Shown here: positions 1-8,399 of the stretch, one piece after another | Position numbering within the stretch: position 1 is the stretch's first letter | Layout of the letters: the number at the start of each line of letters is the position of its first letter | Assembly (NCBI RefSeq): GCF_025567085.1 | Contig: NZ_JAOQJN010000006.1 | Span: 1-64,000 of the forward strand | DNA length: 64,000 nt | Origin: Bovifimicola ammoniilytica | GTDB lineage: Bacteria; Bacillota; Clostridia; Lachnospirales; Lachnospiraceae | Direction of reading: 5' to 3' | Notes under the pieces: model-generated | What the model saw: the letters and a program-made list of their open reading frames with translations, nothing else | Database searches by the model: none | What the model was told of the DNA's origin: nothing | Made by a program: the position numbers and the translations under genes

Positions 1-89
1 TTTTAAAATAAAAAGCATAAAAGGTGTAAAGGAGGGCAGAAGATATTAATACAAAAGAAAAGGAAAATAAATATTATAGGAGGAAAAGA

Positions 90-863
90 ATGAAAAAGAT
101 AAAAAAAAGTATGTTACTATTGATAGTATTTGTAACAGTAATTATAAGTTCTACAAGTTGTAAGAAAAAAGTATATATAGATGTAGACAAGTGTGCAGAA
201 GTGGCACTGGAATATATGAAAACTAAATATAATGAAGATTTTGAAGTTGCATATAAGTATGAAGTCAGAAGAGTTTTTGGAAGTGCAGGATATGTAGAAG
301 TAGATGTAAGAATTAAAGGAAAAGAAAAAGAATATCGTGTGATAGTATATCCAGATGAAAAAGAAGAAAATGATAAAACCTATGCTTCATATAAAGTAAT
401 ATCAGACGAATATATGTGTAATCTGGTAAAAGATAAGATAAAAGTTGAGTTAGATAATGTAGTTAAGGAGGTGGGAATGAATAGATTTATTAGTGGAGTA
501 TATGTAAGAGAGAGAAACAAAGAAAAAATAGAGGGCTTTTTTGGATTTTCTAGTGCTTTTTATATTGAAAATGAAAATGACACACTTGATGGATTGTTAA
601 GAAATGAAAATGTATATATAACATATAGAATTGAAGTTCCGGAAAGTGAATTCAGTAAAGATTATGAGAAGAGTATTATAGAAATATTAAAGCCTAAAAT
701 ATCAGATGATATTATATCAATTTCTATAGAATCATATCCAGAAGAAACATATTTAGAAAGAGAAAAAATATATAAAGAAAAAGGATATGAAGAAATCGGT
801 GGCTTGATTGGAACAGATAAAATAGATTTTTTTATAGAGGAGGAAACAAATGAGTCTAAGTAA
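90..863 (+). CDS. Putative lipoprotein, cassette copy 1
   Basis: A 257-residue protein with a lysine-rich start, one hydrophobic segment and a cysteine at the end of it (SSTSCKK), so a lipid-anchored surface protein is likely although the lipobox is not canonical. I do not recognise a domain in the remaining hydrophilic part. It is paralogous to the proteins at 1714-2493 and 3344-4120; the last 45 or so residues are almost invariant (EETYLEREKIYKEKGYEEI and onward). AGGAGG precedes the ATG. The stop overlaps the start of the hydrolase gene by 14 bases, so the two are translationally coupled. A role as partner or immunity protein of the hydrolase is inference from this pairing only. Confidence 0.8.
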   Translation: MKKIKKSMLLLIVFVTVIISSTSCKKKVYIDVDKCAEVALEYMKTKYNEDFEVAYKYEVRRVFGSAGYVEVDVRIKGKEKEYRVIVYPDEKEENDKTYASYKVISDEYMCNLVKDKIKVELDNVVKEVGMNRFISGVYVRERNKEKIEGFFGFSSAFYIENENDTLDGLLRNENVYITYRIEVPESEFSKDYEKSIIEILKPKISDDIISISIESYPEETYLEREKIYKEKGYEEIGGLIGTDKIDFFIEEETNESK

Positions 864-1325
864 TGAACAGTTATTAAATTTGTCAGCATTAGCATATTAT
901 AATATTGATAATATAAATACAGGTAGTAAAAATGTTAAGGAAATTATAAAAGAAATAAAAGATGATGAAATGATAACATGTTTTGATGGAGTAGCGGGAT
1001 ATACAGATAAGGAACTTGGAATGGACAAAATTATATCATTTATAGAAAATGATAGTGAATTAATGAAATTACAAATAGTGTATCCTAGTGGCAAGGATAA
1101 TACTACATCATCAGTATGTTTTGTAAATACAGAAACGTCAGAAGTTTATGTTGTATATTGCGGCAATTATATTGATAGTCTCTATATAGTAAGAGATGAT
1201 GATGGGAAACAGATAAATATAAGTGAATGGACAGAAAATGTTAAAGGTTCATGTGTATCAGATACGGAGTCGCCAAAAAGAGAATTAAAATTTTATGAAG
1301 ATGCTATTAATGCGGCAAGAAAAGA
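850..1325 (+). CDS. DUF2974/lipase-like hydrolase N-terminal part, copy 1, cut by the assembly gap
   Basis: Starts MSLSNEQLL inside the end of the lipoprotein gene, with the GAGGAGG of the lipoprotein tail as ribosome binding site. About 158 residues are visible before the undetermined bases. The same frame stays open past the gap only because the bases are unknown: what follows (1495 on) is a riboswitch, not protein. Copy 2 ends about 168 bases before the same point and the gap is 169 bases, so this copy was probably truncated in the same way, ending soon after the GHSTG nucleophile motif. The 5' half resembles copy 2, while 1182-1325 is identical to 4439-4582 of copy 3. Confidence 0.7.
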
Positions 1326-1494
1326 NNNNNNNNNNNNNNNNNNNNNNNNNNNNNNNNNNNNNNNNNNNNNNNNNNNNNNNNNNNNNNNNNNNNNNNNNNN
1401 NNNNNNNNNNNNNNNNNNNNNNNNNNNNNNNNNNNNNNNNNNNNNNNNNNNNNNNNNNNNNNNNNNNNNNNNNNNNNNNNNNNNNNNNNNNNNN
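1326..1494. other. Run of 169 undetermined bases
   Basis: All N. By comparison with copy 2 (2955-3123) this stretch should hold the end of the truncated hydrolase gene, a stop codon and the promoter of the next riboswitch. Nothing can be read from it directly. Confidence 0.95.
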
Positions 1495-1599
1495 AGGGCA
1501 AACATACAGAAATGTATGGACGCAAAGCCAGGAGTCTACGGGTAGTTATTGAGGAAAGAAAGTTGTTAGTATAATAATACCTAAGATAGTTCGGTTGCA
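1495..1599 (+). promoter_or_regulatory. Cyclic di-GMP class I (GEMM) riboswitch, upstream of lipoprotein copy 2
   Basis: The GEMM-I signature is present: GGGCAAAC, a hairpin closed by CATAC/GTATG with a GAAA tetraloop, then GACGCAAAGCC, then a second arm starting GGAGTCTAC and closing with TACCTAAGATAG and a final GGTTGC. The 5' base of the P1 stem is hidden by the adjoining undetermined bases. The 3' end overlaps the left arm of the terminator at 1597 by two bases. Controls the 1714-3064 transcript. Confidence 0.85.
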
Positions 1600-1623
1600 T
1601 AACGTATTCGTTATGCTTTTTTT
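1597..1623 (+). terminator. Intrinsic terminator (expression platform of the c-di-GMP riboswitch)
   Basis: Perfect 8-bp stem GCATAACG / CGTTATGC with a TATT loop followed by seven T. It lies directly behind the aptamer and 90 bases before the lipoprotein start, so ligand binding probably decides between termination and read-through. Because its left arm shares bases with the aptamer's 3' strand, an ON switch is the simplest guess. Confidence 0.85.
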
Positions 1624-1713
1624 ATTTTAAAATAAAAAGCATAAAAGGTGTAAAGGAGGGCAGAAGATATTAATACAAAAGAAAAGGAAAATAAATATTA
1701 TAGGAGGAAATGA

Positions 1714-2493
1714 ATGAAAAAGATAAAAAAATGTATGATAGCAATAGTCGTATTTGCAATGGTAATTATAAGTTCTACAAGTTGTGAAAGTAAGCCGATT
1801 ATGGATGAGGATAAATGTGCAGAAGTGGCATTGGAATATATGAAAAATAAATATCAGAAAGATTTTGAGGTAACATATAGCCAAGAAAAGAAAAGAATTA
1901 TAGGAAGAGCTGGATATGCAGAAGTAGATGTTAGAGTTAAAGGAAAAGAAAAAGAATATCGAATTATGATGTGTCCAGATGGTTATGATGATTCAGATAA
2001 AGATGGATATTATGATTCTTACATAGTAATATCGGATGATTATATGTGTGATATTGTTAATAATAAAATTAAAGTTGAATTGGACAGTAATGTTAAGAAT
2101 GTAATAGTTAATAAATTTATTAGTGATATATATATAACAGAACGAAACATATCAAAAATAGAAGGATTTTGGGGTTTTTCAAGCGATTTCAGTTTTAATG
2201 AGAAAAATAATACTTTGGATGGTTTATTAAAAAATGAAAATGTATATATAACATATAGAATTGAAATTCCTGAAAATGAATTTAGTATGGATTATGAAAA
2301 GAATATTACAGAAATATTAAAGCCTAAAATATCAGAAGATATAATATCGATTTCTTTAGTATCATATCCGGAAGAAACTTATTTAAAAAGAGAAAAAATA
2401 TATAAAGAAAAAGGATATGAAGAAATTGGCGGATTGATTGGAACAGATGAAATCGATTTTTTTATAGAGGAGGAAACAAATGAGTCTAAGTAA
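1714..2493 (+). CDS. Putative lipoprotein, cassette copy 2
   Basis: 259 residues, paralogue of the proteins at 90-863 and 3344-4120. N-terminal MKKIKK, a hydrophobic segment and SSTSCES suggest a lipoprotein. Contains an acidic stretch (DGYDDSDKDGYYDSY) that copy 3 also has and copy 1 has in shortened form. AGGAGG lies at proper distance from the ATG. It overlaps the following truncated hydrolase gene by 14 bases. Transcription is expected to depend on the riboswitch at 1495-1599. Function unknown; a periplasm-facing partner or immunity role for the hydrolase is inferred from the invariant pairing. Confidence 0.8.
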   Translation: MKKIKKCMIAIVVFAMVIISSTSCESKPIMDEDKCAEVALEYMKNKYQKDFEVTYSQEKKRIIGRAGYAEVDVRVKGKEKEYRIMMCPDGYDDSDKDGYYDSYIVISDDYMCDIVNNKIKVELDSNVKNVIVNKFISDIYITERNISKIEGFWGFSSDFSFNEKNNTLDGLLKNENVYITYRIEIPENEFSMDYEKNITEILKPKISEDIISISLVSYPEETYLKREKIYKEKGYEEIGGLIGTDEIDFFIEEETNESK

Positions 2494-3064
2494 TGAACAA
2501 TTATTATATTTATCAGCATTAGCATACTATAATGTTGATACTGTAGATGTGAGTAATAAAAATGTTAAAAATATTATAAATGGTGTAAGGAAAGGTGAAA
2601 AAACAACTTGTTTTGATGGAGCAGCAGGATATAGCGATAAAGAACTTGGAATGGATAAAATTATAGCATTTATAGAAAATGATAGTGAATTAATGAAATT
2701 ACAAATGGTATATCCTAGTGGTATTGATAATACTACATCATCAGTATGTTTTGTAAATACAGAAACGTCAGAAGTTTATGTTGTATATTGCGACAATTAT
2801 ATAGATAGTCCTTATGAGTATAAAGATGAAAATGGAAACATTAATAGTAATTCTACATGGATTAGTAATATGAAAGGGGCAGTTGAGTGTGATACAGTAG
2901 AGCAAAAACTTGCAGTAGAGTTTTATAATAATGCTATAAGTGCTGCCAGAAATGTATTAAATAATGTGGATGGAGATATAGATATAACTGTATGTGGACA
3001 CTCGACAGGTGGAAATCAGGCACAGTATGTGACAATTGCGTATGAAAAGAAGTATTGGAAATGA
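2480..3064 (+). CDS. Truncated DUF2974/lipase-like hydrolase, copy 2
   Basis: 194 residues, homologous to the first 194 residues of the 1424-residue protein at 4107-8381. It keeps the nucleophile motif (VCGHSTGGNQAQYV) but stops about 20 residues later, so it lacks the downstream part of the alpha/beta-hydrolase fold, the probable catalytic His region, the EF-hand region and the RTX repeats. It can hardly be an active enzyme or a type I secretion substrate. The stop is 8 bases before the -35 box of the next riboswitch promoter. It may be a decayed duplicate or a sequence reservoir for recombination with the complete gene. Confidence 0.75.
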   Translation: MSLSNEQLLYLSALAYYNVDTVDVSNKNVKNIINGVRKGEKTTCFDGAAGYSDKELGMDKIIAFIENDSELMKLQMVYPSGIDNTTSSVCFVNTETSEVYVVYCDNYIDSPYEYKDENGNINSNSTWISNMKGAVECDTVEQKLAVEFYNNAISAARNVLNNVDGDIDITVCGHSTGGNQAQYVTIAYEKKYWK

Positions 3065-3072
3065 AAAAAATG

Positions 3073-3101
3073 TTGAAAAAAGTAAGTTAATAAATTATAC
3101 T
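3073..3101 (+). promoter_or_regulatory. Promoter of the third riboswitch cassette
   Basis: TTGAAA (3073-3078), 17-bp spacer, TATACT (3096-3101). The predicted start near 3108 is about 15 bases before the conserved GGGCAAAC of the aptamer. Each cassette is thus an independent transcription unit. Confidence 0.75.
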
Positions 3102-3111
3102 GTAAATGTAA

Positions 3112-3228
3112 AAGAGAGATAAAGGGCAAACATACAGAAATGTATGGACGCAAAGCCAGGAGTCTACGGGTAGTTATTGAGGAAAGTAAGTTGTTAGTAT
3201 AATAAATACCTAAGATAGTTCGGTTGCA
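3112..3228 (+). promoter_or_regulatory. Cyclic di-GMP class I (GEMM) riboswitch, upstream of lipoprotein copy 3 and the RTX hydrolase
   Basis: Nearly identical to 1495-1599 and complete at the 5' end: GGGCAAAC (from 3124), CATAC-AGAAAT-GTATG hairpin, GACGCAAAGCC, then the second arm ending CGGTTGC. Two differences in the second arm are visible relative to the first copy. It heads the transcript for the lipoprotein, the full-length secreted hydrolase and probably the type I secretion genes. Confidence 0.9.
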
Positions 3229-3252
3229 TAACGTATTCGTTATGCTTTTTTT
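3226..3252 (+). terminator. Intrinsic terminator of the second visible c-di-GMP riboswitch
   Basis: Same 8-bp stem GCATAACG / CGTTATGC, TATT loop and a run of seven T as at 1597-1623, again sharing its first two bases with the aptamer's 3' end. Confidence 0.85.
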
Positions 3253-3343
3253 AATTTTAAAATAAAAAGCATAAAAGAAGTAAAGGAGGGCAGAAGATAT
3301 TAATACAAAAGAAAAGGAAAATAAATATTATAGGAGGAAATGA

Positions 3344-4120
3344 ATGAAAAAGATAAAAAAAAGTATGTTAATAGTGGCGATATTTTCAGTAGTAATTATA
3401 AGTGCTACAGGGTGTGATAAAAAAACAGTAATGAATGCAGACAAGTGTGCAGAAGTGGCTCTTGAATATATGGAGAATAAATACCAAAAAGACTTTGAAG
3501 TAGTAGATAGTAGGCAAATGAGAAAATATATTGGTTCAGATAATTATGCAAGAGTTATAGTTAAAATTAAAGGTGAAGAAGAAGAGTATTGGATTATATT
3601 ATATCCAGACGGAGATAAAGATATAGATAATGATGGATATTATGATTCTTACAAAGTAATATCAGATGACTATATGAGTGAATTGGTAAAACAAAATATT
3701 TTGAAAAGAGAATTTGATACTTTATCTAATGAAATGGGAGTTAATAGATATATTAGTGATATATCTGTATATGAAATATGTCAAATAAAAGGTTTTTGCG
3801 GTTTTGCAAGTAGCTTTTATATTGAAAGTGAAAATAATACTTTAGATGGATTATTAAAAAATGCAAATGTATGTATATCATATAGAATTGAAGTTCCTGA
3901 AAATGAATTTAATCAGGATTATGAAAAGTATTTTAAGAAAATATTAAAGTCTAAAATGTCAGATGATAGCATATCTATTTCAATAGTATCCTATCCAGAA
4001 GAAACATATTTAGAAAGAGAAAAAATATATAAAGAAAAAGGATATGAAGAAATTGGAGGATTGATTGGAACAGATGAAATAGATTTTTTTATAGAGGAGG
4101 AAACAAATGAGTCTAAGTAA
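3344..4120 (+). CDS. Putative lipoprotein, cassette copy 3
   Basis: 258 residues; MKKIKK start, hydrophobic segment and SATGCDKK, the best lipobox of the three copies. Same invariant C-terminal section as copies 1 and 2, divergent middle. AGGAGG in front of the ATG. The 14-base overlap with the full-length hydrolase gene couples their translation. Its position immediately in front of a secreted lipase-like effector, together with copy-number expansion, resembles the arrangement of lipase effectors with lipoprotein immunity proteins in other secretion systems; this is an analogy, not a homology I can see. Confidence 0.8.
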   Translation: MKKIKKSMLIVAIFSVVIISATGCDKKTVMNADKCAEVALEYMENKYQKDFEVVDSRQMRKYIGSDNYARVIVKIKGEEEEYWIILYPDGDKDIDNDGYYDSYKVISDDYMSELVKQNILKREFDTLSNEMGVNRYISDISVYEICQIKGFCGFASSFYIESENNTLDGLLKNANVCISYRIEVPENEFNQDYEKYFKKILKSKMSDDSISISIVSYPEETYLEREKIYKEKGYEEIGGLIGTDEIDFFIEEETNESK

Positions 4121-7100
4121 TGAACAGTTATTATATTTATCAGCATTAACATATTACAATATTGATACTGTAGATGTGAGTAATAAAAACGTTAAAAGTA
4201 TTATAAATGATATAAAGAAAGTTGAAAAAACAACATGTTTTGATGGGATAGCAGGATATACAGATAAAGAACTTGGAATGGATAAAATTATATCATTTAT
4301 AGAAAATGATAGTGAGTTAATGAATTTACAACTGATATATCCTGACAAAAAAGATACTACTACATCATCAGTTTGCTTTATTAATAAGGACACATCAGAA
4401 GTATACGTAGTTTTTTGTGGAAATTATATTGATAGTCCCTATATAGTAAGAGATGATGATGGGAAACAGATAAATATAAGTGAATGGACAGAAAATGTTA
4501 AAGGTTCATGTGTATCAGATACGGAGTCGCCAAAAAGAGAATTAAAATTTTATGAAGATGCTATTAATGCGGCAAGAAAAGAATTGAATAATATTGATGG
4601 AGATATAGATATAACTGTATGTGGACATTCAACAGGTGGAAATCAGGCACAGTATGTGACGATTGCGTATGAGAAGAATCAGGGTAAAAATTATTTACAG
4701 AATAATGATATTGATAGATGTGTTTCGTTTGATGGACAAGGTTTTTCAAACGAATTTATAAATAAATATAAGGAAGATATTGAAAAAAAATCAGATAAAA
4801 TAATATGTTATGAACCAACAGTAAGTTTTGTGGGATCCTTATTAAAGAGTCTTCCAGGTATAAAAAAGAAATATATAAACATTGGAAGTCCGAATTCATT
4901 TGGAGTTGGCTATCATATGCCAGCAGAATTGTTAGATGAAAATGGTAATTTTAAGGAGGAGGGAGATTCAAGTTTTGTTAGCCGTTTAATAAAATCAATA
5001 TCATCAAAATCTGTATTTATTGCAAATAATATATTTAATATAAATATGGAAAATGCAAGTGATGGAATTGGGAAGTTTATTGATGAAATGATGGCAGAGG
5101 GGAATGATGCAGAGGTCTCATGGAACAAATTAATAAACAATGAAGATGTTAAAGAATATTTGTATGTAGCTAGTGGAGTATTTTATTATGATACATTTTT
5201 AAATAACTTAGAATTAAGACAAAATAATGAATTTAATGAACTCGTTAATAAGTATAATGAAGGGATATCAGAAATCAAGGAGTTAATAACGAATGGAAAA
5301 TATTTGCAAGCGTTGTATGAAATTTGTAATATAGTAGATGGTTCAATTATAATTGAATGCGTATCCAAAGGTATATTTGATAAAGTAAATACAGTATTGG
5401 ATTTTGGTAAGTCATTTAGTAAAATGGTCATAGACGGATTGTGTAAGTGGACAGAAAATAATAAGTATATTACATTAGATAAGAAATTCAAATGGAAATC
5501 TATTAAGCATTTGTTTGGGTGGTTAGATAAAAGTTATAGACAAGCTTCAGCATCAGTACGTTATATATCAGATCCATTAGTAATTGACCTTGATGGAGAT
5601 GGCTTTGAATTAACTGATGTAGAAAATGGAGTATATTTTGATAATGATAACTACGGGCTTTCAGAGAAGACGCAGTGGGTATCGTCAGACGATGGATTAT
5701 TAGCAATCGATTTAAATGGTGACGGAATTATAAATGATGGATCAGAATTGTTTGGAAGTTCAACTGTAATGCCGGATGGTTCAATTGCAAGATTAGGTTT
5801 TGAAGCATTAGCTCAATACGATGAAAATGGTGATGGGATAATAGATGAAAAAGACAGTGCATATTACAGATTACTTGTATGGCAGGATAATAATAGAAAT
5901 GGAATATCAGAAGCGAATGAATTAAAGACATTAAAAGAATTAGGAATAGAATCAATTTCACTTAAGACGGAGGAAATTGATGGTGTAAATACTGCATATA
6001 TTAAGTATTTTGATGGACGAAAAAGGAAGATAGGTGAGTTTTCGTTTGATTCAGAATCATATAATACAATAGAAAAAGAATCAGAGCGTATATCAGAAGA
6101 TATCGAGAAGATGCCAGATGTAAATGCAATAGGAAATGTAGCATCATTGCATACATTAATGCAGAAAGACACAACAGGCAGATTAGCAGAATATGTAAAC
6201 TTGTTCGCTAAATCAGATAATGATAATGAAAAAAGTGAGATAATAACTAAAATATTATACTTTATAACTGGAGCAGATAATATATCTGGTGGAAGTCGTG
6301 GTGGAAATATTGATGCTAAGAAACTCAGAGTAATAGAGATGTTCATGGGACGTAATTTCATTGGAACAGAAGGAAGTAATCCTGTAAATACAGCAGCAGA
6401 TATATTGAATGGCTTGTATAACAATATACATGAACTGTATTATAATCTTTTGAATGCAGAGACAAAACTTAAGGATTATATGGAAATGGTATTTATCGAG
6501 AATGATGATTATATAAATACAGAAATATTTGATACTTATATGAGTATTTGCATTTCAGAAGGAATAGATGTAAAAGGCATTATAAAAGATATAGGCAGAT
6601 ATATTGCAGTTATGAATGATAATCAGATTAACTTGGTTAATTATATTCAAAAATATATAGAATATCCTGAAATTATAACAGAATTAAAGAATGTAATACC
6701 ATCAAATCTGATAGTTGGTTCAAATGAATCTGATACTATAAATATAAGTAATAATAGCAATGTTACAGTTATAGCGGGAGTTGGAGATGACATAATAAAT
6801 GCCAACGATGGAAACGACTTAGTGTATGCAGGCTCAGGAAACGATACCATTTATGGAGGAGATGGAGACGATACCATTTATGGAGGAGCCGGAGATGATA
6901 TCCTGAATGGAGAAGGCGGAAATGATAAACTCTATGGAGGAGTCGGAAACGACACCCTAAACGGAGGCTATGGAGATGATACATACTACTTTGAACTTGG
7001 AGATGGAGAAGATACAATCTATGAAGACGGAGAGTATGTCAATGTAGACAGAATAGTTTTCGGAAAGGGAATAAGTCCTGAAAATATATCTTTGGAAAGA

Positions 7101-8381
7101 ATAGGAAATGACCTTGTAATAAAATATAGCGAAGTAGATAAATTCACAGTAAAGAACGCCTATGGCTACAAGAAATACTGTGGCTACGGTTATTACTTTG
7201 TTGAAAAAATAGAATTCAGTGACGGAACAGTATGGAACAAAGATAAACTCATAGAACTTATAAGTATAAAGACAGGAACAGCTGGAAATGATGTTCTTAC
7301 AGGATATGAAGGAACAGATGTATATAACAGAAATGAGACATTCTATGCGGGAGCCGGAGACGACATAATAAATGCCAACGATGGAAACGACTTAGTGTAT
7401 GCAGGCTCAGGAAACGATACGGTAAATGGAGGAGATGGAGACGATACCATTTATGGAGGAGCCGGAGATGATATCCTGAATGGAGAAGGCGGAAATGATA
7501 AACTCTATGGAGGAGTCGGAAACGACACCCTAAACGGAGGATATGGAGATGATACATACTACTTTGAACTTGGAGATGGAGAAGATACAATCTATGATGA
7601 CGGAGAGTATGTAAATGGAGACAGAATAGTTTTCGGAAAAGGAATAAATCCATCTGACGTAACGATAGAAAGAGTTGGAAACGATATAATAATCCGTTAC
7701 AGTGCCGCAGACCGAATAACAATAAAGAATGCCTATGGCTACAAGAGATACTGTGGCTACGGTTATTACTTTGTTGAAAACATAGAATTCAGTGACGGAA
7801 CAGTATGGAACAAAGATAAACTCATAGAACTTATAAGTATCAAGAATGGAACAGCTGGAAATGATGTTCTTACAGGATATGAAGGAACAGATGTATATAA
7901 CATAAATGAAACATTCTACGGCGGAGTCGGAAATGATACAATCTACGGTGGAGATGGTAATGATACCTATATCTTTGGCAGAGGTGATGGAATAGACACC
8001 ATTGTTGATAATTCAGGTAGTAATATATTGTCATTTGAAGAAAATATATCCATAGAAGACCTTATGATGACAAAAAACGGAAATAATCTTGAAGTAAGTA
8101 TCAGTGATACTACAGATAAAATTATTCTTAATGATTATTTTATAAATTCTTCATATCAGAACTTTAATGCAGAATTTGCAGATGGAAGTTCATTAAGTCA
8201 GAACGATTTTAGTTCAATAATAAATGGAACATATGTATATGAATCAGCGCTTAAACAGTCAGAACTACTTGTACAGAGCATGGCATCAACATCAGATGAT
8301 GGAAATGTTTCAGAGATGGTTAATATAACAACACAGGATAACAATATGACAGATACACAGCTGTTTGTAAGCAATCAATAG
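4107..8381 (+). CDS. RTX calcium-binding secreted protein with N-terminal DUF2974/lipase-like hydrolase domain
   Basis: 1424 residues, no N-terminal signal peptide, as expected for a type I secretion substrate. Residues about 1-280: alpha/beta-hydrolase of the DUF2974/Mbeg1-like kind, with nucleophile motif GHSTGG near 173, FDGQGFS near 210 and a candidate catalytic His in GVGYHMPAE near 270. About 290-480: helical region of unknown role. About 488-600: DPLVIDLDGDGFE followed by EF-hand-like loops (DLNGDGIIND, DENGDGIIDE, DNNRNGISE). From about 890: glycine-rich nonapeptide repeats (GGxGxDxhx) in three blocks, near 890-955, 1082-1146 and 1270-1295. Hydrophilic C-terminus, probably the secretion signal. 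The transporter and adaptor genes follow directly. Substrate unknown; phospholipase or ester hydrolase activity is inferred from the fold. Confidence 0.85.
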   Translation: MSLSNEQLLYLSALTYYNIDTVDVSNKNVKSIINDIKKVEKTTCFDGIAGYTDKELGMDKIISFIENDSELMNLQLIYPDKKDTTTSSVCFINKDTSEVYVVFCGNYIDSPYIVRDDDGKQINISEWTENVKGSCVSDTESPKRELKFYEDAINAARKELNNIDGDIDITVCGHSTGGNQAQYVTIAYEKNQGKNYLQNNDIDRCVSFDGQGFSNEFINKYKEDIEKKSDKIICYEPTVSFVGSLLKSLPGIKKKYINIGSPNSFGVGYHMPAELLDENGNFKEEGDSSFVSRLIKSISSKSVFIANNIFNINMENASDGIGKFIDEMMAEGNDAEVSWNKLINNEDVKEYLYVASGVFYYDTFLNNLELRQNNEFNELVNKYNEGISEIKELITNGKYLQALYEICNIVDGSIIIECVSKGIFDKVNTVLDFGKSFSKMVIDGLCKWTENNKYITLDKKFKWKSIKHLFGWLDKSYRQASASVRYISDPLVIDLDGDGFELTDVENGVYFDNDNYGLSEKTQWVSSDDGLLAIDLNGDGIINDGSELFGSSTVMPDGSIARLGFEALAQYDENGDGIIDEKDSAYYRLLVWQDNNRNGISEANELKTLKELGIESISLKTEEIDGVNTAYIKYFDGRKRKIGEFSFDSESYNTIEKESERISEDIEKMPDVNAIGNVASLHTLMQKDTTGRLAEYVNLFAKSDNDNEKSEIITKILYFITGADNISGGSRGGNIDAKKLRVIEMFMGRNFIGTEGSNPVNTAADILNGLYNNIHELYYNLLNAETKLKDYMEMVFIENDDYINTEIFDTYMSICISEGIDVKGIIKDIGRYIAVMNDNQINLVNYIQKYIEYPEIITELKNVIPSNLIVGSNESDTINISNNSNVTVIAGVGDDIINANDGNDLVYAGSGNDTIYGGDGDDTIYGGAGDDILNGEGGNDKLYGGVGNDTLNGGYGDDTYYFELGDGEDTIYEDGEYVNVDRIVFGKGISPENISLERIGNDLVIKYSEVDKFTVKNAYGYKKYCGYGYYFVEKIEFSDGTVWNKDKLIELISIKTGTAGNDVLTGYEGTDVYNRNETFYAGAGDDIINANDGNDLVYAGSGNDTVNGGDGDDTIYGGAGDDILNGEGGNDKLYGGVGNDTLNGGYGDDTYYFELGDGEDTIYDDGEYVNGDRIVFGKGINPSDVTIERVGNDIIIRYSAADRITIKNAYGYKRYCGYGYYFVENIEFSDGTVWNKDKLIELISIKNGTAGNDVLTGYEGTDVYNINETFYGGVGNDTIYGGDGNDTYIFGRGDGIDTIVDNSGSNILSFEENISIEDLMMTKNGNNLEVSISDTTDKIILNDYFINSSYQNFNAEFADGSSLSQNDFSSIINGTYVYESALKQSELLVQSMASTSDDGNVSEMVNITTQDNNMTDTQLFVSNQ
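6774..7925 (+). repeat. 573-bp in-frame duplication within the RTX gene
   Basis: The block starting at 6774 (RTX repeats, an FELGDGEDTIY segment, a YGYKKYCGYGYYFVE segment, then AGNDVLTGYEGTDVYN) recurs 573 bases (191 residues) later with long stretches of identical DNA. A third, shortened RTX block starts near 7917. The near identity indicates recent duplication or homogenisation. Confidence 0.85.
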
Positions 8382-8399
8382 AATAATGGGGGTACAAAA

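Larger units (their letters stand above)
1..4130 (+). repeat. Threefold tandem duplication of a riboswitch/lipoprotein/hydrolase cassette
   Basis: The first 89 bases are nearly identical to 1625-1713 and 3255-3343, the leader between the riboswitch terminator and each lipoprotein start. Each unit is: promoter, c-di-GMP-I aptamer, terminator, leader, lipoprotein gene, then a hydrolase gene overlapping it by 14 bases. Units start about 1.63 kb apart. The lipoprotein 3' ends and the first bases of the hydrolase genes are almost identical. The middle parts of the lipoproteins have diverged, so the duplication is not brand new. The repeat structure is a plausible cause of the assembly gap at 1326-1494. 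Confidence 0.9.

Noticed and set aside
850..1545. Hydrolase frame continuing across the undetermined bases to 1545
   Set aside because: The part after the gap is the c-di-GMP riboswitch, so the continuation is an artefact of unknown bases being read as open.
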